Below are positions 1-6,956 of a stretch of 9,075 nucleotides of DNA, piece by piece (position 1 is the stretch's first letter; the number at the start of each line of letters is the position of its first letter). Origin of the DNA: Mucilaginibacter sp. (lineage in GTDB: Bacteria; Bacteroidota; Bacteroidia; Sphingobacteriales; Sphingobacteriaceae); contig JAICXZ010000071.1 of the NCBI GenBank assembly GCA_025934475.1, positions 1 through 9,075 on the forward strand. The letters are read 5' to 3'. The notes under the pieces were generated by a model that worked only from the letters and a program-made list of their open reading frames with translations, ran no database searches and had not been told where the DNA came from. The position numbers were made by a program, and so were the translations under genes.

Positions 1-39
1 GATGATACGGTGAAGCACAAGATCAAAACCGGAAACTAA
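1..39 (+). CDS. Possible C-terminal tail of an upstream gene (partial)
   Basis: Frame 1 is open from the first base to a TAA at 37-39 and encodes DDTVKHKIKTGN. The other two plus-strand frames hit stops almost at once. It lies 27 bases upstream of the gluQ start on the same strand, which fits the end of a preceding co-directional gene. Twelve residues are too few to identify a family, and an open frame this short can occur by chance. Confidence 0.3.
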   Translation, partial: DDTVKHKIKTGN

Positions 40-66
40 CCACGCTTTTTCTCATCTTTACCACCG

Positions 67-963
67 ATGGATGGGAATACCAGGCACTTCAAAAAAACGC
101 GAATAGCACCCACCCCCAGCGGCTTTCTGCATTTGGGTAATGCCTACTCATTTGCCCTCACGGCAGCCATCGCACAAAAAAGCGGCGCTAAAATACTGCT
201 CCGCATCGATGATCTGGATCGCGACAGGATTCAAAAAGAATATGTGCAGGATATTTTCGACACGCTGAATTTCCTGGAGATTCCATGGCATGAGGGACCG
301 CGCAACATGCAGGAATATGAAAAAGAATATTCGCAGGTGCATAGGATGGATCTTTATGACCAGGCTTTAGATCAGTTGCGCGAACAACAAGCCGTTTTTG
401 CCTGTAGTTGTTCAAGGGCACAGATCAGGATGCAAAATCCAGATGACGTTTATCAGGGCACTTGCAGAAAAAAAGGACTATCCCTGGACGCCAGCGAAGT
501 CAATTGGCGATTACGAACCGATGATTCGGCAGAGCTTGCAGTTAATACTTTATTTGATAGGACGATCAAAGCCGCTCTACCAGAGGCAATGCGTGATTTT
601 GTGGTAAGGAAGAAGGATGGATTTCCAGCCTATCAGTTAGCTTCCGTCGTAGACGACATACATTTTGGCGTCGACCTGGTCATTCGCGGGCAGGACCTTT
701 GGGATTCGACCCTTGCACAATTGTACCTTGCGGGCGTGCTTCATCTCGAAACATTCAAAGGCAACACCTTTTTTCATCACAGGTTGCTGACAACGCTTGG
801 CGGACACAAGCTTTCTAAGTCGGCGGGCGATAATTCCATTCGCTATTTACGGCAACATGGCCGCAAAGCCGCCGACATTTACGCCATAATTGGACGGGTA
901 AACGGCATCGCGGACCCGGTAGCCTCATTTGAAGGACTCGGCGCAACGCTAAAACAAATTTAA
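67..963 (+). CDS. gluQ: Glutamyl-queuosine tRNA(Asp) synthetase (GluQ-RS)
   Basis: This is a 298-residue paralogue of the glutamyl-tRNA synthetase catalytic domain without the anticodon-binding domain, the normal size for GluQ-RS. The family activates glutamate and attaches it to the queuosine base at position 34 of tRNA(Asp), in the cytoplasm. Visible motifs are RIAPTPSGFLHLGN with the HIGH-type signature HLGN at residues 22-25, RIDDLDRDR at 46-54, and the KMSKS-type signature KLSKS at 248-252. The zinc ligands that set GluQ-RS apart are present as Cys113, Cys115, Tyr129 and Cys133 (CSC, then YQGTC). The ATG at 67 is the only start codon between the upstream in-frame TAA at 37 and the conserved N-terminus. 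No Shine-Dalgarno sequence is visible. It converges on the DUF2061 gene with a 27-base gap and no clear terminator between them. Confidence 0.95.
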   Translation: MDGNTRHFKKTRIAPTPSGFLHLGNAYSFALTAAIAQKSGAKILLRIDDLDRDRIQKEYVQDIFDTLNFLEIPWHEGPRNMQEYEKEYSQVHRMDLYDQALDQLREQQAVFACSCSRAQIRMQNPDDVYQGTCRKKGLSLDASEVNWRLRTDDSAELAVNTLFDRTIKAALPEAMRDFVVRKKDGFPAYQLASVVDDIHFGVDLVIRGQDLWDSTLAQLYLAGVLHLETFKGNTFFHHRLLTTLGGHKLSKSAGDNSIRYLRQHGRKAADIYAIIGRVNGIADPVASFEGLGATLKQI

Positions 964-990
964 CTAAGTCGTTGATAAATATCTAATTTG

Positions 991-1236
991 CTATCCGCCT
1001 TGCGTCTTCTTTCCCCATTTTATTTTGTCCCAGATCCGTTCGTGAAAAAAATAGGCTATGGTGGTATATATGTTACTTGCCAGCATAAAACCGAGGGCTA
1101 TGTTAATTTTTCCGGTAAACCAATATATAGCACTAAAATCAAGCACGACGATTAAAAGCCTGTAAGTAACGGTTTTAATAACCGATCTGGATAAAGTCTC
1201 GGAAGCGCGAATTTTGGGAGCAAACAAACTAACCAT
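991..1236 (-). CDS. DUF2061 family small membrane protein
   Basis: An 81-residue integral membrane protein matching the DUF2061 pattern. A basic N-terminal stretch (SRSVIKTVTYR, about residues 16-26) leads into two hydrophobic segments at about 27-41 and 46-64. These are followed by the family's terminal HERIWDKIKWG motif at 65-75. No biochemical function is established for the family. Its ATG at 1234-1236 lies inside the last codons of the upstream universal stress protein gene, an 8-base overlap in a different frame, so the two are probably co-transcribed and may be translationally coupled. It ends with TAG just after the convergent gluQ gene. The family call is confident; any role, such as a membrane partner of the stress protein, would be inference from position. 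Confidence 0.88.
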   Translation of the reverse strand: MVSLFAPKIRASETLSRSVIKTVTYRLLIVVLDFSAIYWFTGKINIALGFMLASNIYTTIAYFFHERIWDKIKWGKKTQGG

Positions 1237-1672
1237 GATTCACTGGAATAACAATCACAGGAATATTTGAATTCTTGATCACTCTTTCCGCTACGCTGCC
1301 CAATATCATCCTTGCTAAGCCTTTCCGGCCATGGGTGCCAACAACAAGGATGTCCGCTGGCCATTCCTTTGCAACTTTTAAGATCTGCGCTTCTGCGCTT
1401 CCCTCCATGATATAGCGTGAAATGTTATGATGTCCGAAAATATTGGCCACGAGTGCGTTTAAATTTTCGGCGGCGGCGGTTTTAGCTATGCTCCTCGCTT
1501 CGTGTGCTGTCAAACCTTCACTGCCAAGTAAAAGGCTGGTATCAACCACGGTTAATATAGCTATTTCTGCATGAAGCCTTTTTGCCAGGTCAAGCCCGGC
1601 CTCTGCAATTTTTTCGGATGTAGGGTCACAATCAACAGCGATCAAAACCCGTTTGTACTTGTTATCAGTCAT
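1229..1672 (-). CDS. Universal stress protein (UspA family, ATP-binding type)
   Basis: A single-domain universal stress protein of 147 residues when started at the ATG at 1670-1672 (MTDNKYKRVLIAVDCD). The N-terminal beta strand VLIAVD is followed by the family's alternating alpha/beta pattern. The C-terminal ATP-binding motif G-x2-G-x9-G-S is complete in GTHGRKGLARMILGS, and the last strand is IPVIVIPV. That motif places it with the ATP-binding Usp proteins. Such proteins are cytoplasmic and respond to stress or starvation; their exact targets are mostly unknown. A longer in-frame reading from 1756 is possible. I reject it because it adds 28 residues of non-conserved sequence and because a TAnnTTTG promoter box sits at 1712-1719, inside that extension. 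Downstream it overlaps the DUF2061 gene by 8 bases. Confidence 0.93.
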   Translation of the reverse strand: MTDNKYKRVLIAVDCDPTSEKIAEAGLDLAKRLHAEIAILTVVDTSLLLGSEGLTAHEARSIAKTAAAENLNALVANIFGHHNISRYIMEGSAEAQILKVAKEWPADILVVGTHGRKGLARMILGSVAERVIKNSNIPVIVIPVNHG

Positions 1673-1698
1673 TTTTACACGAATTAGTCGAGTCAAAA

Positions 1699-1708
1699 AA
1701 TTCGAATT
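1699..1708. repeat. 10-bp perfect palindrome at the predicted usp transcription start
   Basis: AATTCGAATT is its own reverse complement. It lies 3 bases downstream of the predicted -7 box of the universal stress protein gene, so it would cover the transcription start. That is where a repressor operator would be expected, but no regulator is known here and AT-rich palindromes also arise by chance. Confidence 0.4.
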
Positions 1709-1711
1709 AAA

Positions 1712-1719
1712 CAAAGCTA
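1712..1719 (-). promoter_or_regulatory. Predicted -7 box of the universal stress protein promoter
   Basis: On the minus strand this reads TAGCTTTG, matching the Bacteroidetes primary sigma factor -7 consensus TAnnTTTG. Transcription would begin near 1705 and leave a leader of about 33 bases before the ATG at 1672. I find no TTG at the expected distance upstream, so the promoter is either weak or dependent on an activator. Confidence 0.5.
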
Positions 1720-1758
1720 CAGTACCAGTAGTGGAATAGTTTATAACTGACGTCACCT

Positions 1759-1784
1759 GGTAAATTGATTCTGATCAAATTACC
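1759..1784. repeat. Imperfect inverted repeat (11-base arms, 4-base spacer)
   Basis: The arms GGTAAATTGAT (1759-1769) and ATCAAATTACC (1774-1784) pair at 10 of 11 positions, with one A-A mismatch, around the spacer TCTG. It sits between the stop of the CotH-like gene and the usp promoter. There is no T-run after it on the minus strand, so it is not a standard intrinsic terminator. It could be an operator or an mRNA 3' end structure. Confidence 0.45.
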
Positions 1785-1827
1785 GATAATAAGTACCAAC
1801 CTGCGATGGCGTGCGTAACCGGATAAC

Positions 1828-2862
1828 CTACCGATCTTTACGCGCGTCCTCGATAAAAATGTGCTCGACACTTTTGGGGTTACTTATAGTGTTATAAAAC
1901 TCATCGAGATAATCTGTCATCTCTTTTTTGAAGACAGGATGGAGGAGACTGCAGTTATTAATCACGGCATAAATATTATCCTTTTGCTTTTTGAATCCGT
2001 CCAGCGCAATGTTCAACTCATCCATTGTTCTCGGAAAACCACGGTAAAGACGTTCCCTGACGCTCTCGATACCAAGTTGTTCGTCCGGTATAGCGTATTT
2101 GGCATTAACCAGCCCCGACCAGTCAAAATCGTAGGGTATTGGAAATGGGCGTGCGGTGGAATCCGCATTGGTTTGTACCAGCTTAATATTGTGATCGGCG
2201 GGAACCGACCAGTCGGTGTTGCCGATCATATATTCAAAAATGAATACCGTAGTCATCAGTTGCCGGTTCGTGCGTTCGGTTAGAACCGGCTTCGCTCCCG
2301 ACCATTCCGAGCAATCGTTCCTTTTTGCCACTTGCTTAATATCCTCCATCAGAAAGGCATGCCTGGTCACCGCTTTCCTTTTTCCGCTGCTATCCTGGTA
2401 GGTGAGATTCAGCAGCCGAACCCTAAAACTGTAATCTGTGAGCAGGTTGTATATTTTGTAAACCAGGTATTCTTTTAGCAGGTATTGCTCATCAACGTTG
2501 TCAGGCACACATACGCCAACCAGCTTCAGCTCTTTAAATTTATAAAAGGCGTCCGACTGATCTTTCTTGTAGATCAGCTTTAATGGCGGCATATCACAAT
2601 TCTTTCGCCTGAAATGCCCCCTAACCTCTACCCAAATATGGTCGTTGATTGCTGCTCCATCGTCCAATTTACCCGAAAACATTGCCGGGAAACGCGCGCC
2701 TGTTTTATCTTTCTGGGCCAGCAAATGTTTATAGTTGATAGAAAGCGTCGCATCGACTACCGATGTATCGGTAAAAAACTTAACGCGGTCCACCTGTTTC
2801 TGAGCGAATACAGAAACGGTTATTGTAACGGTGAGCAGCCAGGTTATTAAGAAGGCCTTCAT
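1828..2862 (-). CDS. Secreted protein with a CotH-like kinase pattern
   Basis: A 344-residue protein with a Sec signal peptide: Met-Lys, then a hydrophobic core to about residue 18, and a likely cut after SVFA at residue 20. The mature protein should be periplasmic or cell-surface. I know this type from Bacteroidota as an uncharacterised secreted family. Several features recall the CotH atypical protein kinase fold. These are RGHFRR at 81-86, lysines followed by KLVGVC at 113-118, LLKEYLVYKIYN at 128-139, the segment GNTDW at 214-218 followed by HN at 224-225, and PYDFDWSG at 243-250, where Asp245/Asp247 could be the metal-binding pair. Cysteines at 89, 118, 184 and 304 could form disulfides. 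The start ATG overlaps the stop of the PLD-like gene (ATGA), which implies translational coupling. The kinase assignment is inference from motif layout; secretion is well supported. Confidence 0.72.
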   Translation of the reverse strand: MKAFLITWLLTVTITVSVFAQKQVDRVKFFTDTSVVDATLSINYKHLLAQKDKTGARFPAMFSGKLDDGAAINDHIWVEVRGHFRRKNCDMPPLKLIYKKDQSDAFYKFKELKLVGVCVPDNVDEQYLLKEYLVYKIYNLLTDYSFRVRLLNLTYQDSSGKRKAVTRHAFLMEDIKQVAKRNDCSEWSGAKPVLTERTNRQLMTTVFIFEYMIGNTDWSVPADHNIKLVQTNADSTARPFPIPYDFDWSGLVNAKYAIPDEQLGIESVRERLYRGFPRTMDELNIALDGFKKQKDNIYAVINNCSLLHPVFKKEMTDYLDEFYNTISNPKSVEHIFIEDARKDR

Positions 2863-3893
2863 TTGTGATGATGATGCTTATTATGTTTCTTCTTTCCCTC
2901 ATGGTGATCAGCATCCAGCACCAGTTTTTCTGATCCGCCAGAGCCTCTTAGCTCCAGATCGTCAAAAAGGCCCTCGTCTGACAGGTCAAGCGTATGCGAA
3001 TTTTCCCAATCATAATGAGCGATCTTCTTCAGGCGTTCAATTACATCCTCATCGTGCACCTCGATTGCCAGTTCACGGCGATGATCAAAGCTCCCAGGCG
3101 CCAGGTTAATGGAGCCGACGATTGCCCGGCACCCGTCGGCAAGCAGCATTTTCCCATGCAGTTTCAGATGCTTTAGCTTATGAATTTTGATACCGACATC
3201 GTTCATAATGCGTAATCCGCCGACGCCTTCTACCAATTTATCCATTTTGAGTGTATGGGGCGGAGCGGCCATCACATGAACTTTTACACCTCGACTAGCA
3301 GCGCGGACAATACGCTCTATAATCACCAAATCCTGGAAGCGCTCATTCTGAATGAAGAGTGAGTGCTGGGCCTGGTCAATAAAATGGGCAATCTTGGCCC
3401 GGCCATTGAGACTGCACCAGATTAGACTGGACTCGCGGCCGGGATCAAATTCATTGCGGTGCCAATCAGCGCCGAAACATAGCATAATCTCTTCAACCTC
3501 GCGCGGATGGGACGTGATAATCGCATAATCCCGGGTTTCAGTCAGGTTCTTTGTTTCCCAATTCAGCGACTTTACAAAGGCAAGTTTCCCATCAATCACC
3601 ATCGACTTCTCGTGCGTGATGACAAATGCCGGGTTGCTATCGCGAACGGTGATTCCCGCTTTCTCAAGTCTTGCGCGCGCTTCGGCGTTTTCATCTTCGC
3701 CATTGCGCCGGGCCGGGTTGAGCATCACTTTGATCTTCACATCGCGCTCCTTTGCTGCGATGATCGCCTCAATCAGTTCGGGGTCCGAAAACAGGAACAT
3801 TTTGACGAGGATAGACTTGGTGGCGCCATTAATGGCATCAACGATTGGCTTTACAGTGTCGTCCGGAAAAACAAGAATCGATCTATGAAACAT
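2859..3893 (-). CDS. Phospholipase D-like protein with two HKD motifs
   Basis: A 344-residue PLD-superfamily protein with both halves of the active site. The first HxKx4D is His94, Lys96, Asp101 (HEKSMVID), followed by SLNWE. The second is His246, Lys248, Asp253 (HGKMLLAD), followed by GSINLAP. The superfamily cuts or transfers phosphodiester bonds through a phosphohistidine intermediate; members include cardiolipin synthases, phospholipases and nucleases. There is no signal peptide and no obvious membrane segment, so it is probably cytoplasmic and possibly membrane-peripheral. The substrate cannot be read from the sequence. The last 16 residues are rich in His and Lys (KKKHNKHHHHK at the end), an unusual natural tail. 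It starts 20 bases after the ABC exporter gene and overlaps the CotH-like gene by 4 bases. Cardiolipin synthase usually carries N-terminal membrane helices, which are absent here. Confidence 0.9.
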   Translation of the reverse strand: MFHRSILVFPDDTVKPIVDAINGATKSILVKMFLFSDPELIEAIIAAKERDVKIKVMLNPARRNGEDENAEARARLEKAGITVRDSNPAFVITHEKSMVIDGKLAFVKSLNWETKNLTETRDYAIITSHPREVEEIMLCFGADWHRNEFDPGRESSLIWCSLNGRAKIAHFIDQAQHSLFIQNERFQDLVIIERIVRAASRGVKVHVMAAPPHTLKMDKLVEGVGGLRIMNDVGIKIHKLKHLKLHGKMLLADGCRAIVGSINLAPGSFDHRRELAIEVHDEDVIERLKKIAHYDWENSHTLDLSDEGLFDDLELRGSGGSEKLVLDADHHEGKKKHNKHHHHK

Positions 3894-3913
3894 GCTATTA
3901 TTTGAGCGTCAAG

Positions 3914-5791
3914 CTACGAATTTATTTGGTGAACAGCGTGTCCTGCACTTCGCTGAACATTATAAAGTTCGGCATAAATCCTGCCTTCGGCTATAAGCTC
4001 GTCGTGTGTACCTTCCTCGGCTACCCGGCCGTCGTACAGCACAATGATCTTGTCTGAATCGGCGATGGTGCTCAGCCTATGCGCAATAGTAACTACCGTG
4101 CGGCCATGCATCAGTTTTTCGAGGGCTTCCATTACCACTCTTTCGGCATCGGCGTCGAGCGAAGCAGTGGGTTCATCAAGCAACAAGATAGGCGAATTGC
4201 GCACCAGGGCCCGCGCTATCCCGATGCGCTGCCGCTGGCCGCCAGAAAGCGTCATGCCGCGTTCGCCAACCAATGTATCATAACCATGCGGCATCCGGGC
4301 GATAAATTCGTGCGCATTGGCCATCTTGGCAGCCTCAATAATTTCCCCTTCGGTCGCATCCGGTCGACCATAAGCTATATTCTCGCGAACCGAACCATAA
4401 AACAACACTGTATCCTGCAACACAAAAGCGATCTGCGAGCGCAATCCGTCAAGGCTAAAATCGGTGATGTCCTTTCCATCAATGTATATCTGCCCCGCCG
4501 TTACATCATAAAAACGGGCGATCAGGCTCAGGATGGTCGTTTTTCCGCTACCTGTTGGGCCACAAATCCCTATTCGCTTCCCCTTTTCGATGTGGAAACT
4601 GACTTTATCCAGTACAGTTGCGTCGGCCGTATAAGAGAAGGAAACCTTGTCAAAAACGATATCGCCTTCGAAACGATCTGGATTTACTGCTCCCGTTTTC
4701 TCCGCAACTTTGATCTCGGTATCCAGTATAGCTTCAATGCGTTCCAGCGCCACTGTTGCCTGGGCAATAGTACTCGTCATCTTGGCCAGATCCTGTACCG
4801 GCGAAAAAAACTTGTTCATGTACCAGATAAACACCGTCAGCGAGCCGACCGTCATTACGCCGTTAAGCACCAGATCGGCGCCATGCCAAAGTACCATGGC
4901 GGTGCAGGCAGCCACCGTAATAGTAACAACCGGATTCAGCACCGACTTTATTTTCCGGGCTCTCAAAGCAGCGCTTACCGTTTCCAGGCTAACTTTTTTA
5001 AGCTTATCTTCTTCCAAATCCTGACGGCCAAAAGCGTTTACCGCCCGGATAGATTCCAGCCCATGTTGCATTACCGCCAACATGTTGCTTTGATCGACCC
5101 GTACTTCGTGCGTGGCCTTTTTCATTACCTTTTTAAACCGGCCGACAAACAGGAGAAGAAACGGAGTAATGCCGATGGCTACCAAAGTAAATCCTGAGTT
5201 GAGGTAAAACATGATACCCAGCATACCTACGATGGTGAGCGAATCGACCAGAATGTTCATCAGGGTCGACGAGGCGAAATCCTGTATGGTGGACACGTCG
5301 CTGGTGATCACGCTTAACAGCTTGGCGGTTTGATGGGTATCATAATAGGATAACGACAAGCGCTGCAGGTGATGATATATCCTGCGTCTCAAATCATTAG
5401 AGACATATTGGGCCAGGCTCTCCGTAAAATAACTGTCGAGGTAAGTTGCCAGCGAACCAATCGCCGCCATTACCAACACGCTGATGGATGCTACAGCAGC
5501 AAACTCGATCTTGTTTTCACCGGGGAACACTTTGTTCATCCAACTCAACCAGCCTGGCAGCGGATGATGACCAATGACATTGTCGATCAGTATCTTCAAC
5601 GGCCAGGGCGTAGCAATACTCATCAAAGTTTCCGCCAGCATGGCCAAAAAGATGATCAACATCCATCTTTTATACGGCCGAACCAGGCTCCAAACCAGCT
5701 TCATCAGCGTCCTCGTCGATGCTGCCTTCCAGAATCTGTAATGGTGGTGAGGGTGCTGTTGCTCGTCGGTATTAGGGACGTCGAATTTCAT
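3914..5791 (-). CDS. ABC exporter, fused membrane and ATPase domains (MsbA-like)
   Basis: A 625-residue half-transporter that would work as a homodimer in the inner membrane. The N-terminal two thirds hold about six membrane segments, near residues 42-64, 96-118, 178-198, 201-217, 284-304 and 311-325. The ATPase domain follows from about 375. It contains Walker A GPTGSGKTT (411-419), Q-loop Gln459, signature LSGGQ (515-519), Walker B ILLLDE (535-540) and switch His571. All catalytic residues are present, so it should be an active ATP-driven exporter. Size and domain order fit the MsbA/lipid and multidrug exporter group; the substrate cannot be decided from sequence. The N-terminus has a short His-rich stretch (QQHPHHHYRF, 11-20). 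It is the first gene of an apparent operon with the PLD-like and CotH-like genes. A strong promoter match sits at 5824-5853, giving a leader of roughly 27 bases before the ATG. Confidence 0.95.
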   Translation of the reverse strand: MKFDVPNTDEQQHPHHHYRFWKAASTRTLMKLVWSLVRPYKRWMLIIFLAMLAETLMSIATPWPLKILIDNVIGHHPLPGWLSWMNKVFPGENKIEFAAVASISVLVMAAIGSLATYLDSYFTESLAQYVSNDLRRRIYHHLQRLSLSYYDTHQTAKLLSVITSDVSTIQDFASSTLMNILVDSLTIVGMLGIMFYLNSGFTLVAIGITPFLLLFVGRFKKVMKKATHEVRVDQSNMLAVMQHGLESIRAVNAFGRQDLEEDKLKKVSLETVSAALRARKIKSVLNPVVTITVAACTAMVLWHGADLVLNGVMTVGSLTVFIWYMNKFFSPVQDLAKMTSTIAQATVALERIEAILDTEIKVAEKTGAVNPDRFEGDIVFDKVSFSYTADATVLDKVSFHIEKGKRIGICGPTGSGKTTILSLIARFYDVTAGQIYIDGKDITDFSLDGLRSQIAFVLQDTVLFYGSVRENIAYGRPDATEGEIIEAAKMANAHEFIARMPHGYDTLVGERGMTLSGGQRQRIGIARALVRNSPILLLDEPTASLDADAERVVMEALEKLMHGRTVVTIAHRLSTIADSDKIIVLYDGRVAEEGTHDELIAEGRIYAELYNVQRSAGHAVHQINS

Positions 5792-5823
5792 CCGGTGAAG
5801 GTGTCGTGATTGCTGATGTTAAT

Positions 5824-5853
5824 CAAAGATAACAATTAACATACGTTTAACAA
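5824..5853 (-). promoter_or_regulatory. Bacteroidetes-type promoter of the ABC exporter operon
   Basis: On the minus strand a TTG (5851-5853) is followed by a 19-base spacer and TATCTTTG (5824-5831), a full match to the TTG / TAnnTTTG consensus. The predicted start of transcription is near 5818. It uses the same 19-base spacing as the tRNA promoter on the other strand, which supports both calls. Confidence 0.75.
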
Positions 5854-5923
5854 GGCGACAGAACTCCCCGTCAAAATATATTGCATTGAAACAAAGCACT
5901 TTACAAAAAAAGTAAATTATTTT

Positions 5924-5953
5924 TTGATCAATTGACCAGACCTCCTATATTTG
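5924..5953 (+). promoter_or_regulatory. Bacteroidetes-type promoter of the tRNA-Val gene
   Basis: A TTG at 5924-5926 is followed by a 19-base spacer and TATATTTG at 5946-5953, a full match to TAnnTTTG. Transcription would begin near 5960 and give a 5' leader of about 9 bases to be removed by RNase P. It diverges from the ABC operon promoter about 70 bases to the left. Confidence 0.8.
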
Positions 5954-5968
5954 CAGTCCCAAAACAAA

Positions 5969-6043
5969 GGGAGTTTAGCTCAGCTGGTTCAGAGCATCTG
6001 CCTTACAAGCAGAGGGTCACTGGTTCGAACCCAGTAACTCCCA
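5969..6043 (+). tRNA. tRNA-Val (anticodon UAC)
   Basis: A 75-base tRNA with a complete cloverleaf. The acceptor stem GGGAGTT/AACTCCC is perfect. The D stem is GCTC/GAGC. The anticodon stem TCTGC/GCAGA encloses the loop CTTACAA with anticodon TAC at 6004-6006. The variable loop has 5 bases, and the T stem ACTGG/CCAGT encloses TTCGAAC. The discriminator base is A at 6043. The CCA end is not encoded (ACA follows the acceptor stem), so it must be added after transcription. UAC reads GUA and, by wobble, other valine codons. It is a single-gene unit with its own promoter and terminator. Confidence 0.97.
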
Positions 6044-6050
6044 CAAAACG

Positions 6051-6082
6051 AAAGCCCCGCAATGCGGGGCTTTTCTGTTTTT
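6051..6082 (+). terminator. Intrinsic terminator after tRNA-Val, probably bidirectional
   Basis: A perfect 10-bp stem, AAAGCCCCGC (6051-6060) with GCGGGGCTTT (6064-6073), closes a 3-base loop and runs into a T-rich tract to 6082. On the minus strand the same hairpin is followed by CGTTTTG, so it could also stop transcripts arriving from the DUF155 gene before they run antisense through the tRNA. Confidence 0.9.
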
Positions 6083-6118
6083 ACATCATTGTGGATTAGC
6101 CCTAAGGCTGCCGCAGGC

Positions 6119-6901
6119 TCACTTAAATATCTTCTGCAAAAAGATGTTCAGCACCTCAACCAGGATCAGGATAATAACAACTAATTCGAGACGATAGCTG
6201 TTCCGGTATTGCAGCAGATCGCGAAACAGCTCCAGGTTATCTTTTACAATAGTTAATCCTTCCTCGATGTTTCTGAATCGTTCCTTCAGGTCGAATGTAC
6301 GTTTGAGATCATTGTATATTTTATTTAGATTTTCATCGTCCCATGTTTCGGGCGGCGAATCAAAAATGTAAAGGTTCTGGGCGATCCGGTTTTTTAGCAC
6401 CAGTGTTTTGCCAATATATTTTTTGAGGTTGTTGCCCGAGATGGTCAGCCGTCCTTTGGCTTCCAGTAGTTGCGTATGAGTGTTGGTTTCTCCGATCAGT
6501 TTGCCTGTTAGTTCTTCGTAATAATCCAAAGCCACAGATTGAGAAACAGTGAGCATGATCAATCTCAAAATCTCGATATCGGACCCAACGATCTCGATCG
6601 AATTGAAACCGATCTTGTTTTTGCTCATATCGGTATGTATCTCAAACTCTTCCGTCAGATTTTGATCGTAGGCGTTTTTACGATAGGAGGAGATCAGTCT
6701 TAAAAACTCGCTGATGCTGACAGGGTCATAATTCAGGAAACATACTACGCCATATTTAAAAACATAAATGTACCGGTGGGCGCCGGTTATGTAAAACAAC
6801 TCATCGGCGTCGGCATAGTGCAAGTCGGCCTTAAAAGCAGCCTTGAATGCTTTTATGTCGATACTGTCAGCTATCTGGTATGACAAGACTTTTTGCAGCA
6901 T
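6119..6901 (-). CDS. RMD1/YagE (DUF155) family membrane-anchored protein
   Basis: A protein of about 260 residues with the DUF155 layout. The conserved YVFKYGVVCFLNYD lies near residues 46-59 of the copy translated below from 6901. A central region follows, then the signature SPPETWDD and LKRTFDLKERFRNIEEGL. A single C-terminal membrane helix (VVIILILVEVLNIF) anchors the protein by its tail. The bacterial function is unknown; fungal members (Rmd1, Rmd8) act in sporulation and mitochondrial relatives in organelle translation. I chose the ATG at 6899-6901; a GTG two codons upstream (6905-6907) is the alternative and would add Met-Ile. No Shine-Dalgarno sequence and no clean promoter box is visible upstream. 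It is probably a single-gene unit between two terminators. Confidence 0.88.
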   Translation of the reverse strand: MLQKVLSYQIADSIDIKAFKAAFKADLHYADADELFYITGAHRYIYVFKYGVVCFLNYDPVSISEFLRLISSYRKNAYDQNLTEEFEIHTDMSKNKIGFNSIEIVGSDIEILRLIMLTVSQSVALDYYEELTGKLIGETNTHTQLLEAKGRLTISGNNLKKYIGKTLVLKNRIAQNLYIFDSPPETWDDENLNKIYNDLKRTFDLKERFRNIEEGLTIVKDNLELFRDLLQYRNSYRLELVVIILILVEVLNIFLQKIFK

Positions 6902-6956
6902 GATCACTGGTTTTTAGCATATCAGGCGGTACTAAATAAAGCTAACAAAATACTTA

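Noticed and set aside
1673..1756. N-terminal extension of the universal stress protein from an ATG at 1754-1756
   Set aside because: The added residues are not Usp-like, the domain starts right after the ATG at 1672, and a promoter box lies inside the extension.
3507..3905. Plus-strand open frames antisense to the PLD-like gene
   Set aside because: The minus-strand frame carries both HKD motifs; the antisense products have no family features.
4079..5197. Long plus-strand open frame of 372 codons inside the ABC exporter gene
   Set aside because: It is antisense to a gene with every ABC motif intact, and its translation has no recognisable domain or sensible composition; it is a shadow of the codon bias on the other strand.
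5969..6043. tRNA-Val 3' end as an integration site for a mobile element
   Set aside because: No duplicated tRNA end, integrase or foreign-looking gene is present next to it; a terminator and an ordinary chromosomal gene follow.
6098..6118. Small GC-rich hairpins (AGCC-CTAA-GGCT and GCC-TGC-GGC) just after the DUF155 stop, considered as a repetitive extragenic palindrome
   Set aside because: The stems are only 3-4 bp and no second copy is present in the window.
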